Positions 1-12,582 of a DNA stretch of 64,000 nucleotides are shown here, in pieces. Position 1 is the first letter of the stretch, and each line of letters opens with the position of its first letter. The notes under the pieces are model-generated. The model had not been told where the DNA came from, ran no database searches, and saw only the letters and a list, made by a program, of their open reading frames with translations. Position numbers and translations under genes: made by a program. This stretch comes from Hydractinia symbiolongicarpus (lineage: Eukaryota > Cnidaria > Hydrozoa > Anthoathecata > Hydractiniidae): NCBI RefSeq assembly GCF_029227915.1, contig NC_079884.1:4156001-4220000 (forward strand), read 5' to 3'.

Positions 1-1015
1 CGGCAAACTAAAACCTGCGATTTCCCGTAAATCCCGGACTCGGCCCGTATAGTCAAAAGTATACAAAGAAAGTACCCAGGGAGTAAACTCATTTCCAGAA
101 TGATTTTTTAAATTATTTTTTTACCACTAAAACGGATAAGACTTGTAGTTTTTAAAAATGTCTTCATTTTTGATGAGACGCTGAATAAAAGAAGTTTAAT
201 CGCCGGCAAACGAAAACCAGCGATTTCCCGTAAATCCCGGGCTTGGCCCGTATAGTCAAAAGTATACAAAGAAAGTACCCAGGGAGTAAACTCATTTCCC
301 GAACGATTTTTTAAATTATTTTTTCACCACTAAAACGCATGAGACTTGTAGTTTTCAAAAATGTTTTCATTTTTGATGAGACGCTTAATGAAAGAGGTTT
401 AATCGCCGGCAAACGAAATCCCACGTTTTCCCGTAAATCCGGGGCTTGGCCCGTATAGTCGAATGTATACAAAGAAAGTTCCCAGGGAGTAAACTCATTT
501 CCCAAACAATTTTTTAAATTATTATTTCACCACTAAAACGCATGAGACTTGTAGTTTTCAAGAATGTTTTCATTTTTGATGAGACGCTGAATAAAAGCAG
601 TTTAATCGCCGGCAAACGAAAACCCGCGATTTCCCGTAAATCCCGGGCTTGGCACGTATAGTCGAATGTATACAAAGAAAGTACCCTGTGAGTAAACTCA
701 TTTCCAGAACGATTTTTTAAATTATTTTTTCACCACTAAAACGCATAAGACTTGTAGTTTTTAAAAATGTTTTCATTTTTGATGAGACGCTGAATAAAAG
801 AAGTTTAATCGCCGGCAAACGAAAACCCGCGATTTCTTGTTAATCCCGGGCTTGGCCCGTATAGTCAAAAGTATACAAAGAAAGTACCCAGGGAGTAAAC
901 TCATTTTCCGAACGATTTTTTAAATTATTTTTTCACCACTAAAACGCATGAGACATGTAGTTTTCAAAAATGTTTTCATTTTTGATGCGACGCTGAATAA
1001 AAGCAGTTTAATCGC

Positions 1016-2233
1016 CGGCAAACGAAAACCCGCGATTTCCCGTAAATCCCGGGCTTGGCCCGTATAGTCAAAAATATACAAAGAAAGTATCCAGGGAGTA
1101 AACTCATTTCCCGAACGATTTTTTAAATTACTTTTTCACCACTAAAACGCATGAGACTTGTAGTTTTCAAAAATGTTTTCATTTTTGATGAGACCCTGAA
1201 TAAAAGAAGTTTAATCGCCGGCAAACGAAAACCTGCAATTTCCCGTAAATCCTGGACTCGACCCGTATAGTCAAAAGTATACAAAGAAAGTACCCAGGGA
1301 GTAAACTCATTTCCCAAACGATTTTTTAAATTATTATTTCACCACTAAAACGCATGAGACTTGTAGTTTTCAAAAATATTTTCATTTTTGATGAGACGCT
1401 GAATAAAAGCAGTTTAATCGCCGGCAAACTAAAACCTGCGATTTCCCGTAAATCCCGGACTCGGCCCGTATAGTCAAAAGTATACAAAGAAAGTACCCAG
1501 GGAGTAAACTCATTTCCAGAACGATTTTTTAAATTATTTTTTTACCACTAAAACGGATAAGACTTTTAGTTTTTAAAAATGTTTTCATTTTTGATGAGAC
1601 GCTGAATAAAAGAACTTTAATCGCCGGCAAACGAAAACCCGCGATTTCCCGTAAATCCCGGGCTTGGCCCGTATAGTCTAAAATATACAAAGAAAGTACC
1701 CAGGGAGTAAACTCATTTCCCGAACGATTTTTTAAATTACTTTTACACCACTAAAACGCATGAGACTTGTAGTTTTCAAAAATGTTTTCATTTTTGATGA
1801 GACGCTGAGTAAAAGAAGTTTAATCGCCGGCAAACGAAAACCTGCGATTTCCCGTAAATCCTTGACTCGACCCGTATAGTCAAAAGTATACAAAGATAGT
1901 ACCCAGGGAGTAAACTCATTTCCCAAACGATTTTTTAAATTATTATTTCACCACTAAAACGCATGAGACTTGTAGTTTTCAAGAATATTTTCATTTTTGA
2001 TGAGACGCTGAATAAAAGCAGTTTAATCGCCGGCAAACTAAAACCTGCGATTTCCCGTAAATCCCGGACTCGGCCCGTATAGTCAAAAGTATACAAAGAA
2101 AGTACCCAGGGAGTAAACTCATTTCCAGAATAATTTTTTAAATTATTTTTTTACCACTAAAACGGATAAGACTTGTAGTTTTTAAAAATGTTTTCATTTT
2201 TGATGAGACGCTGAATAAAAGAAGTTTAATCGC
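1016..2233. repeat. Tandem trimer HOR (two 609-bp copies)
   Basis: Copy 1 is 1016-1624 and copy 2 is 1625-2233. Each runs through an ATTACTTTT monomer, a monomer with GACTCGACCCG and CCCAAACG, and a monomer starting CGGCAAACTAAAACC with AACGGATAAG. Copies differ by scattered substitutions (GAGACCCTG versus GAGACGCTG, TCCTGGAC versus TCCTTGAC). This is the shortest clear HOR in the left part of the window. Confidence 0.85.
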
Positions 2234-2435
2234 CGGCAAACGAAAACCCGCGATTTCCCGTAAATCCCGGGCTTGGCCCGTATAGTCAAAAGTATACAAA
2301 GAAAGTACCCAGGGAGTAAACTCATTTCCCGAACGATTTTTTATATTATTTTTTTACCACTAAACGCATGAGACTTGTAGTTTTCAAAAATATTTTCATA
2401 TTTGATGGGACGCTGAATAAAAGAAGTATAATCGC
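2234..2435. repeat. Diverged monomer subtype v (202 bp), first copy
   Basis: This monomer carries a linked set of unusual bases: TTTTTTATATTATT instead of TTTTTTAAATTATT, CACTAAACGC (one A lost), AATATTTTCATATTTGATGGG, and AGAAGTATAATCG in the tail. The same set travels together to 16236, 18263, about 18.9, 19.5 and 20.5 kb, 22518, about 24.3 kb and about 30.2 kb. It is usually followed by a monomer with AAAATCCGCG and CGGGTTCGG. It serves as a tracer of block dispersal. Confidence 0.85.
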
Positions 2436-3448
2436 CGGCAAACAAAAATCCGCGATTTCCCGTAAATCCCGGACTCGGCCCGTATAGTCAAAAGTATACA
2501 AAGAAAGTACCCAGGGAGTAAACTCATTTCCCGAACGATTTTTTAAATTATTTTTCACCACTAAAACGCATGAGACTTGTAGTTTTCAAAAATGTTTTCA
2601 TTTTTGATGAGACGCTTAATGAAAGAGGTTTAATCGCCGGCAAACGAAATCCCACGTTTTCCCGTAAATCAGGGGCTTGGCCCGTATAGTCGAATGTATA
2701 CAAAGAAAGTTCCCAGGGAGTAAACTCATTTCCCAAACAATTTTTTAAATTATTATTTCACCACTAAAACGCATGAGACTGGTAGTTTTCAAGAATGTTT
2801 TCATTTTTGATGAGACGCTGAATAAAAGCAGTTTAATCGCCGGCAAACGAAAACCCGTGATTTCCCGTAAATCCCGGTGTTGGCACGTATAGTCGAATGT
2901 ATACAAAGAAAGTACCCTGTGAGTAAACTCATTTCCAGAACGATTTTTTAAATTATTTTTTCACCACTAAAACGCATAAGACTTGTAGTTTTTAAAAATG
3001 TTTTCATTTTTGATGAGACGCTGAATAAAAGAAGTTTAATCGCCGGCAAACGAAAACCTGCAATTTCCCGTAAATCCCGGGCTTGGCCCGTATTGTCAAA
3101 AGTATACAAAGAAAGTACCCAGGGAGTAAACTCATTTCCCGAAGGGTTTTTTAAATTATTTTTTCAGCACTAAAACGCATGAGACTTGTAGTTTTCAAAA
3201 ATGTTTTCATTTTTGATGAGACGCTGAAAAAAAGCAGTTTAATCGCCGGAAAACGAAAACCTGCGATTTCCCTAAATCCCAGACTCGGCCCGTATAGTCA
3301 AAAGTATACAAAGAAAGTACCCAGGGAGTAAACTCATTTCCAGAGCGATTTTTTAAATTATTTTTTCACCACTAAAACGCATAAGACTTGTAGTTTTTAA
3401 AAATGTTTTCATTTTTGATGAGACGCTGAATAAAAGAAGTTTAATCGC

Positions 3449-5071
3449 CGGCAAACGAAAACCCGCGATTTCTTGTTAATCCCGGGCTTGGCCCGTATAG
3501 TCAAAAGTATACAAAGAAAGTACCCAGGGAGTAAACTCATTTCCAGAACGATTTTTTAAATAATTTTTTCACCACTAAAACGCATAAGACTTGTAGTTTT
3601 TAAAAATGTTTTCATTTTTGATGAGACGCTGAATAAAAGAAGTTTAATCTCCGGCAAAGGAAAACCCGCGATTTCCCGTAAATCCCGGGCTTGGCCCGTA
3701 TAGTCAAAAATATACAAAGAAAGTATCCAGGGAGTAAACTCATTTCCCGAACGATTTTTTAAATTACTTTTTCACCACTAAAACGCATGAGACTTGTAGT
3801 TTTTAAAAATGTTTTCATTTTTGATGAGACCCTGAATAAAAGAAGTTTAATCGCCGGCAAACGAAAACCTGCGATTTCCCGTAAATCCTGGACTCGACCC
3901 GTATAGTCAAAAGTATACAAAGAAAGTACCCAGGGAGTAAACTCATTTCCCAAACGATTTTTTAAATTATTATTTCACCACTAAAACGCATGAGACTTGT
4001 AGTTTTCAAGAATGTTTTCATTTTTGATGAGACGCTGAATAAAAGCAGTTTAATCGCCGGCAAACGAAAACCCGCGATTTCCCGTAAATCCCGGGCTTGG
4101 CACGTATAGTCGAATGTATACAAAGAAAGTACCCTGTGAGTAAACTCATTTCCAGAACGATTTTTTAAATTATTTTTTCACCACTAAAACGCATAAGACT
4201 TGTAGTTTTTAAAAATGTTTTCATTTTTGATGAGACGCTGAATAAAAGAAGTTTAATCGCCGGCAAACGAAAACCTGCAATTTCTCGTAAATCCCAGACT
4301 CGGCCCGTATAGTCAAAAGTATACAAAGAAAGTACCCAGGGAGTAAACTCATTTTCCGAACGATTTTTTAAATTATTTTTTCACCACTAAAACGCATGAG
4401 ACATGTAGTTTTCAAAAATGTTTTCATTTTTGATGCGACGCTGAATAAAAGCAGTTTAATCGCCGGCAAACGAAAACCTGCGATTTCCCGTAAATCCCGG
4501 ACTCGGCCCGTATAGTCAAAAGTATACAAAGAAAGTACCCAGGGAGTAAACTCATTTCCAGAACGATTTTTTAAATAATTTTTTCACCACTAAAACGCAT
4601 AAGACTTGTAGTTTTTAAAAATGTTTTCATTTTTGATGAGACGCTGAATAAAAGAAGTTTAATCGCCGGCAAACGAAAACCTGCAATTTCCCGTAAATCC
4701 CGGGCTTGGCCCGTATTGTCAAAAGTATACAAAGAAAGTACCCAGGGAGTAAACTCATTTCCCGAAGGGTTTTTTAAATTATTTTTTCAGCACTAAAACG
4801 CATGAGACTTGTAGTTTTCAAAAATGTTTTCATTTTTGATGAGACGCTGAAAAAAAGCAGTTTAATCGCCGGAAAACGAAAACCTGCGATTTCCCTAAAT
4901 CCCAGACTCGGCCCGTATAGTCAAAAGTATACAAAGAAAGTACCCAGGGAGTAAACTCATTTCCAGAACGATTTTTTAAATTATTTTTTCACCACTAAAA
5001 CGCATAAGACTTGTAGTTTTTAAAAATGTTTTCATTTTTGATGAGACGCTGAATAAAAGAAGTTTAATCGC
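3449..5071. repeat. Block B HOR unit 1 (8 monomers, 1,623 bp)
   Basis: The order is (a/b fusion)-c-d-e-f-b-j-k. The first monomer is a chimera: it has the type a head (CTTGTTAATC, CGGGCTTGG) and the type b tail (CCAGAACG, AAATAATT, CATAAG). Types j (CGTATTGTC, CCCGAAGGG, TTTCAGCAC) and k (CCGGAAAACG, CCCTAAATCCCAG) occur both here and just before the unit, at about 3.05-3.45 kb. They are absent from later units. Confidence 0.85.
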
Positions 5072-7101
5072 CGGCAAACGAAAACCCGCGATTTCTTGTT
5101 AATCCCGGGCTTGGCCCGTATAGTCAAAAGTATACAAAGAAAGTACCCAGGGAGTAAACTCATTTTCCGAACGATTTTTTAAATTATTTTTTCACCACTA
5201 AAACGCATGAGACATGTAGTTTTCAAAAATGTTTTCATTTTTGATGCGACGCTGAATAAAAGCAGTTTAATCGCCGGCAAACGAAAACCTGCGATTTCCC
5301 GTAAATCCCGGACTCGGCCCGTATAGTCAAAAGTATACAAAGAAAGTACCCAGGGAGTAAACTCATTTCCAGAACGATTTTTTAAATAATTTTTTCACCA
5401 CTAAAACGCATAAGACTTGTAGTTTTTAAAAATGTTTTCATTTTTGATGAGACGCTGAATAAAAGAAGTTTAATCTCCGGCAAACGAAAACCCGCGATTT
5501 CCCGTAAATCCCGGGCTTGGCCCGTATAGTCAAAAATATACAAAGAAAGTATCCAGGGAGTAAACTCATTTCCCGAACGATTTTTTAAATTACTTTTTCA
5601 CCACTAAAACGCATGAGACTTGTAGTTTTTAAAAATGTTTTCATTTTTGATGAGACCCTGAATAAAAGAAGTTTAATCGCCGGCAAACGAAAACCTGCGA
5701 TTTCCCGTAAATCCTGGACTCGACCCGTATAGTCAAAAGTATACAAAGAAAGTACCCAGGGAGTAAACTCATTTCCCAAACGATTTTTTAAATTATTATT
5801 TCACCACTAAAACGCATGAGACTTGTAGTTTTCAAGAATGTTTTCATTTTTGATGAGACGCTGAATAAAAGCAGTTTAATCGCCGGCAAACGAAAACCCG
5901 CGATTTCCCGTAAATCCCGGGCTTGGCACGTATAGTCGAATGTATACAAAGAAAGTACCCTGTGAGTAAACTCATTTCCAGAACGATTTTTTAAATTATT
6001 TTTTCACCACTAAAACGCATAAGACTTGTAGTTTTTAAAAATGTTTTCATTTTTGATGAGACGCTGAATAAAAGAAGTTTAATCGCCGGCAAACGAAAAC
6101 CTGCAATTTCTCGTAAATCCCAGACTCGGCCCGTATAGTCAAAAGTATACAAAGAAAGTACCCAGGGAGTAAACTCATTTTCCGAACGATTTTTTAAATT
6201 ATTTTTTCACCACTAAAACGCATGAGACATGTAGTTTTCAAAAATGTTTTCATTTTTGATGCGACGCTGAATAAAAGCAGTTTAATCGCCGGCAAACGAA
6301 AACCTGCGATTTCCCGTAAATCCCGGACTCGGCCCGTATAGTCAAAAGTATACAAAGAAAGTACCCAGGGAGTAAACTCATTTCCAGAACGATTTTTTAA
6401 ATTATTTTTTCACCACTAAAACGCATAAGACTTGTAGTTTTTAAAAATGTTTTCATTTTTGATGAGACGCTGAATAAAAGAAGTTTAATCGCCGGCAAAC
6501 GAAAACCTGCGATTGCCCGTAAATCCTGGACTCGACCCGTATAGTCAAAAGTATACAAAGAAAGTACCCAGGGAGTAAACTCATTTCCCAAACGATTTTT
6601 TAAATTATTATTTCACCACTAAAACGCATGAGACTTGTAGTTTTCAAGAATGTTTTCATTTTTGATGAGACGCTGAATAAAAGCAGTTTAATCGCCGGCA
6701 AACGAAAACCCGCGATTTCCCGTAAATCCCGGGCTTGGCACGTATAGTCGAATGTATACAAAGAAAGTACCCTGTGAGTAAACTCATTTCCAGAACGATT
6801 TTTTAAATTATTTTTTCACCACTAAAACGCATAAGACTTGTAGTTTTTAAAAATGTTTTCATTTTTGATGAGACGCTGAATAAAAGAAGTTTAATCGCCG
6901 GCAAACGAAAACCTGCAATTTCCCGTAAATCCCAGACTCGGCCCGTATAGTCAAAAGTATACAAAGAAAGTACCCAGGGAGTAAACTCATTTCCAGAACG
7001 ATTTTTTAAATTATTTTTTCACCACTAAAACGCATAAGACTTGTAGTTTTTAAAAATGTTTTCATTTTTGATGAGACGCTGAATAAAAGAAGTTTAATCG
7101 C
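5072..7101. repeat. Block B HOR unit 2 (10 monomers, 2,030 bp)
   Basis: The order is a-b-c-d-e-f-b-d-e-h. It equals the canonical 11-mer minus the second type c monomer. The d monomer after the gap carries GCGATTGCCCG. Length is exactly 10 x 203 bp. Confidence 0.88.
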
Positions 7102-9334
7102 CGGCAAACGAAAACCCGCGATTTCTTGTTAATCCCGGGCTTGGCCCGTATAGTCAAAAGTATACAAAGAAAGTACCCAGGGAGTAAACTCATTTTCCGA
7201 ACGATTTTTTAAATTATTTTTTCACCACTAAAACGCATGAGACATGTAGTTTTCAAAAATGTTTTCATTTTTGATGCGACGCTGAATAAAAGCAGTTTAA
7301 TCGCCGGCAAACGAAAACCTGCGATTTCCCGTAAATCCCGGACTCGGCCCGTATAGTCAAAAGTATACAAAGAAAGTACCCAGGGAGTAAACTCATTTCC
7401 AGAACGATTTTTTAAATTATTTTTTCACCACTAAAACGCATAAGACTTGTAGTTTTTAAAAATGTTTTCATTTTTGATGAGACGCTGAATAAAAGAAGTT
7501 TAATCTCCGGCAAACGAAAACCCGCGATTTCCCGTAAATCCCGGGCTTGGCCCGTATAGTCAAAAATATACAAAAAAAGTATCCAGGGAGTAAACTCATT
7601 TCCCGAACGATTTTTTAAATTACTTTTTCACCACTAAAACGCATGAGACTTGTAGTTTTCAAAAATGTTTTCATTTTTGATGAGACCCTGAATAAAAGAA
7701 GTTTAATCGCCGGCAAACGAAAACCTGCGATTTCCCGTAAATCCTGGACTCGACCCGTATAGTCAAAAGTATACAAAGAAAGTACCCAGGGAGTAAACTC
7801 ATTTCCCAAACGATTTTTTAAATTATTATTTCACCACTAAAACGCATGAGACTTGTAGTTTTCAAGAATGTTTTCATTTTTGATGAGACGCTGAATAAAA
7901 GCAGTTTAATCGCCGGCAAACGAAAACCCGCGATTTCCCGTAAATCCCGGGCTTGGCACGTATAGTCGAATGTATACAAAGAAAGTACCCTGTGAGTAAA
8001 CTCATTTCCAGAACGATTTTTTAAATTATTTTTTCACCACTAAAACGCATAAGACTTGTAGTTTTTAAAAATGTTTTCATTTTTGATGAGACGCTGAATA
8101 AAAGAAGTTTAATCACCGGCAAACGAAAACCTGCAATTTCCCTTAAATCCCAAACTCGGCCCGTATAGTCAAAAGTATACAAAGAAAGTACCCAGGGAGT
8201 AAACTCATTTTCCGAACGATTTTTTAAATTATTTTTTCACCACTAAAACGCATGAGACATGTAGTTTTCAAAAATGTTTTCATTTTTGATGCGACGCTGA
8301 ATAAAAGCAGTTTAATCGCCGGCAAACGAAAACCTGCGATTTCCCGTAAATCCCGGACTCGGCCCGTATAGTCAAAAGTATACAAAGAAAGTACCCAGGG
8401 AGTAAACTCATTTCCAGAACGATTTTTTAAATAATTTTTTCACCACTAAAACGCATAAGACTTGTAGTTTTTAAAAATGTTTTCATTTTTGATGAGACGC
8501 TGAATAAAAGAAGTTTAATCTCCGGCAAACGAAAACCCGCGATTTCCCGTAAATCCCGGGCTTGGCCCGTATAGTCAAAAATATACAAAGAAAGTATCCA
8601 GGGAGTAAACTCATTTCCCGAACGATTTTTTAAATTACTTTTTCACCACTAAAACGCATGAGACTTGTAGTTTTCAAAAATGTTTTCATTTTTGATGAGA
8701 CCCTGAATAAAAGAAGTTTAATCGCCGGCAAACGAAAACCTGCGATTTTCCGTAAATCCTGGACTCGACCCGTATAGTCAAAAGTATACAAAGAAAGTAC
8801 CCAGGGAGTAAACTCATTTCCCAAACGATTTTTTAAATTATTATTTCACCACTAAAACGCATGAGACTTGTAGTTTTCAAGAATGTTTTCATTTTTGATG
8901 AGACGCTGATTAAAAGCAGTTTAATCGCCGGCAAATGAAAACCCGCGATTTCCCGTAAATCCCGGGCTTGGCACGTATAGTCGAATGTATACAAAGAAAG
9001 TACCCTGTGAGTAAACTCATTTCCAGAACGATTTTTTAAATTATTTTTTCACCACTAAAACGCATAAGACTTGTAGTTTTTAAAAATGTTTTCATTTTTG
9101 ATGAGACGCTGAATAAAAGAAGTTTAATCGCCGGCAAACGAAAACCTGCAATTTCCCGTAAATCCCAGACTCGGCCCGTATAGTCAAAAGTATACAAAGA
9201 AAGTACCCAGGGAGTAAACTCATTTCCAGAACGATTTTTTAAATTATTTTTTCACCACTAAAACGCATAAGACTTGTAGTTTTTAAAAATGTTTTCATTT
9301 TTGATGAGACGCTGAATAAAAGAAGTTTAATCGC
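7102..9334. repeat. Block B HOR unit 3 (11 monomers, 2,233 bp)
   Basis: This is the complete canonical order a-b-c-d-e-f-b-c-d-e-h. The b-c-d-e run occurs twice inside the unit, so the 11-mer itself looks built by an older internal duplication. Private bases include TCACCGGC and CCCTTAAATCCCAAAC in f, and CTGATTAAAAGCAG with GGCAAATGAAAACCC across the last d-e junction (about 8903-8940). Confidence 0.9.
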
Positions 9335-11770
9335 CGGCAAACGAAAACCCTCGATTTCTTGTTAATCCCGGGCTTGGCCCGTATAGTCAAAAGTATACAA
9401 AGAAAGTACCCAGGGAGTAAACTCATTTTCCGAACGATTTTTTAAATTATTTTTTCACCACTAAAACGCATGAGACATGTAGTTTTCAAAAATGTTTTCA
9501 TTTTTGATGCGACGCTGAATAAAAGCAGTTTAATCGCCGGCAAACGAAAACCTGCGATTTCCCGTAAATCCCGGACTCGGCCCGTATAGTCAAAAGTATA
9601 CAAAGAAAGTACCCAGGGAGTAAACTCATTTCCAGAACGATTTTTTAAATAATTTTTTCACCACTAAAACGCATAAGACTTGTAGTTTTTAAAAATGTTT
9701 TCATTTTTGATGAGACGCTGAATAAAAGAAGTTTAATCTCCGGCAAACGAAAACCCGCGATTTCCCGTAAATCCCGGGCTTGGCCCGTATAGTCAAAAAT
9801 ATACAAAGAAAGTATCCAGGGAGTAAACTCATTTCCCGAACGATTTTTTAAATTACTTTTTCACCACTAAAACGCATGAGACTTGTAGTTTTCAAAAATG
9901 TTTTCATTTTTGATGAGACCCTGAATGAAAGAAGTTTAATCGCCGGCAAACGAAAACCTGCGATTTCCCGTAAATCCTGGACTCAACCCGTATAGTCAAA
10001 AGTATACAAAGAAAGTACCCAGGGAGTAAACTCATTTCCCAAACGATTTTTTAAATTATTATTTCACCACTAAAACGCATGAGACTTGTAGTTTTCAAAA
10101 ATATTTTCATTTTTGATGAGACGCTGAATAAAAGCAGTTTAATCGCCGGCAAACGAAAACCTGCGATTTCCCTGAAATCCCGGACTCGGCCCGTATAGTC
10201 AAAAGTATACAAAGAATGTACCCAGGAAGTAAACGCATTTCCAGAACGATTTTTTAAATTATTTTTTCACCACTAAAACGCATAAGACTTGTAGTTTTTA
10301 AAAATGTTTTCATTTTTGATGAGACGCTGAATAAAAGAAGTTTAATCGCCGGCAAACGAAAACCTGCAATTTCCCGTATATCCCAGACTCGGCCCGTATA
10401 GTCAAAAGTATACAAAGAAAGTACCCAGGGAGTAAACTCATTTTCCGAACGATTTTTTAAATTATTTTTTCACCACTAAAACGCATGAGACATGTAGTTT
10501 TCAAAAATGTTTTCATTTTTGATGCGACGCTGAATAAAAGCAGTTTAATCGCCGGCAAACGAAAACCTGCGATTTCCCGTAAATCCCGGACTCGGCCCGT
10601 ATAGTCAAAAGTATACAAAGAAAGTACCCAGGGAGTAAACTCATTTCCAGAACGATTTTTTAAATAATTTTTTCACCACTAAAACGCATAAGACTTGTAG
10701 TTTTTAAAAATGTTTTCATTTTTGATGAGACGCTGAATAAAAGAAGTTTAATCTCCGGCAAACGAAAACCCGCGATTTCCCGTAAATCCCGGGCTTGGCC
10801 CGTATAGTCAAAAATATACAAAGAAAGTATCCAGGGAGTAAACTCATTTCCCGAACGATTTTTTAAATTACTTTTTCACCACTAAAACGCATGAGACTTG
10901 TAGTTTTCAAAAATGTTTTCATTTTTGATGAGACCCTGAATAAAAGAAGTTTAATCGCCGGCAAACGAAAACCTGCGATTTCCCGTAAATCCTGGACTCG
11001 ACCCGTATAGTCAAAAGTATACAAAGAAAGTACCCAGGGAGTAAACTCATTTCCCAAACGATTTTTTAAATTATTATTTCACCACTAAAACGCATGAGAC
11101 TTGTAGTTTTCAAGAATGTTTTCATTTTTGATGAGACGCTGAATAAAAGCAGTTTAATCGCCGGCAAACGAAAACCCGCGATTTCCCGTAAATCCCGGGC
11201 TTGGCACGTATAGTCGAATGTATACAAAGAAAGTACCCTGTGAGTAAACTCATTTCCAGAACGATTTTTTAAATTATTTTTTCACCACTAAAACGCATAA
11301 GACTTGTAGTTTTTAAAAATGTTTTCATTTTTGATGAGACGCTGAATAAAAGAAGTTTAATCGCCGGCAAACGAAAACCTGCAATTTCCCGTAAATCCCA
11401 GACTCGGCCCGTATAGTCAAAAGTATACAAAGAAAGTACCCAGGGAGTAAACTCATTTCCAGAACGATTTTTTAAATTATTTTTTCACCACTAAAACGCA
11501 TAAGACTTGTAGTTTTTAAAAATGTTTTCATTTTTGATGAGACGCTGAATAAAAGAAGTTTAATCGCCGGCAAACGAAAACCTGCAATTTCCCGTAAATC
11601 CCAGACTCGGCCCGTATAGTCAAAAGTATACAAAGAAAGTACCCAGGGAGTAAACTCATTTCCAGAACGATTTTTTAAATTATTTTTTCACCACTAAAAC
11701 GCATAAGACTTGTAGTTTTTAAAAATGTTTTCATTTTTGATGAGACGCTGAATAAAAGAAGTTTAATCGC
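9335..11770. repeat. Block B HOR unit 4 (12 monomers, 2,436 bp)
   Basis: The order is a-b-c-d-i-f-b-c-d-e-h-h. Type i replaces the first e and carries CCCTGAAATCC, AGAATGTACCC and AGGAAGTAAACGC. Type h is doubled at 11365-11567 and 11568-11770, a one-monomer expansion relative to unit 6. Confidence 0.88.
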
Positions 11771-12582
11771 CGGCAAACGAAAACCCTCGATTTCTTGTTA
11801 ATCCCGGGCTTGGCCCGTATAGTCAAAAGTATACAAAGAAAGTACCCAGGGAGTAAACTCATTTTCCGAACGATTTTTTAAATTATTTTTTCACCACTAA
11901 AACGCATGAGACATGTAGTTTTCAAAAATGTTTTCATTTTTGATGCGACGCTGAATAAAAGCAGTTTAATCGCCGGCAAACGAAAACCTGCGATTTCCCG
12001 TAAATCCCGGACTCGGCCCGTATAGTCAAAAGTATACAAAGAAAGTACCCAGGTAGTAAACTCATTTCCAGAACGATTTTTTAAATTATTATTTCACCAC
12101 TAAAACGCATGAGACTTGTAGTTTTCAAGAATGTTTTCATTTTTGATGAGACGCTGATTAAAAGCAGTTTAATCGCCGGCAAATGAAAACCCGCGATTTC
12201 CCGTAAATCCCGGGCTTGGCACGTATAGTCGAATGTATACAAAGAAAGTACCCTGTGAGTAAACTCATTTCCAGAACGATTTTTTAAATTATTTTTTCAC
12301 CACTAAAACGCATAAGACTTGTAGTTTTTAAAAATGTTTTCATTTTTGATGAGACGCTGAATAAAAGAAGTTTAATCGCCGGCAAACGAAAACCTGCAAT
12401 TTCCCGTAAATCCCAGACTCGGCCCGTATAGTCAAAAGTATACAAAGAAAGTACCCAGGGAGTAAACTCATTTCCAGAACGATTTTTTAAATTATTTTTT
12501 CACAACTAAAACGCATAAGACTTGTAGTTTTTAAAAATGTTTTCATTTTTGATGAGACGCTGAATAAAAGAAGTTTAATCGC
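11771..12582. repeat. Block B short HOR unit 5 (4 monomers, 812 bp)
   Basis: The order is a-(b/d fusion)-e-h. It looks like the remains of a join between two out-of-phase HOR units. The second monomer (11974-12176) has the b head and the d tail. The following e monomer carries the same private bases (CTGATTAAAAG, GGCAAATG) as the e at 8929 in unit 3, at an offset of exactly 3,248 bp. Confidence 0.88.
11974..12176. repeat. Chimeric monomer b/d at a duplication junction
   Basis: Left of 12072 the monomer is type b (GGACTCGG, CCAGAACG). From 12087 it is type d (ATTATTATTTC, CAAGAATG). The exchange lies in the shared AACGATTTTTTAAAT stretch at 12072-12086. The 203-bp register is kept exactly. 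This fits unequal homologous crossover, and the downstream sequence matches unit 3 and unit 4 at a 3,248-bp offset. Confidence 0.85.

Larger units (their letters stand above)
1..3448. repeat. Block A: mixed monomer types with short HORs
   Basis: About 17 monomers. Types seen in block B (a at 813, c-like at 1016, d-like at 1219) alternate with a type reading CGGCAAACTAAAACC and AACGGATAAG (at 1, 1422 and 2031). A monomer with CCCACGTTTTCCCG sits at 407 and again at 2638. Monomers 1-812 recur at 2031-3047 in the same order, with one extra monomer inserted (2436-2637). No gene-like sequence is present. Confidence 0.85.
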
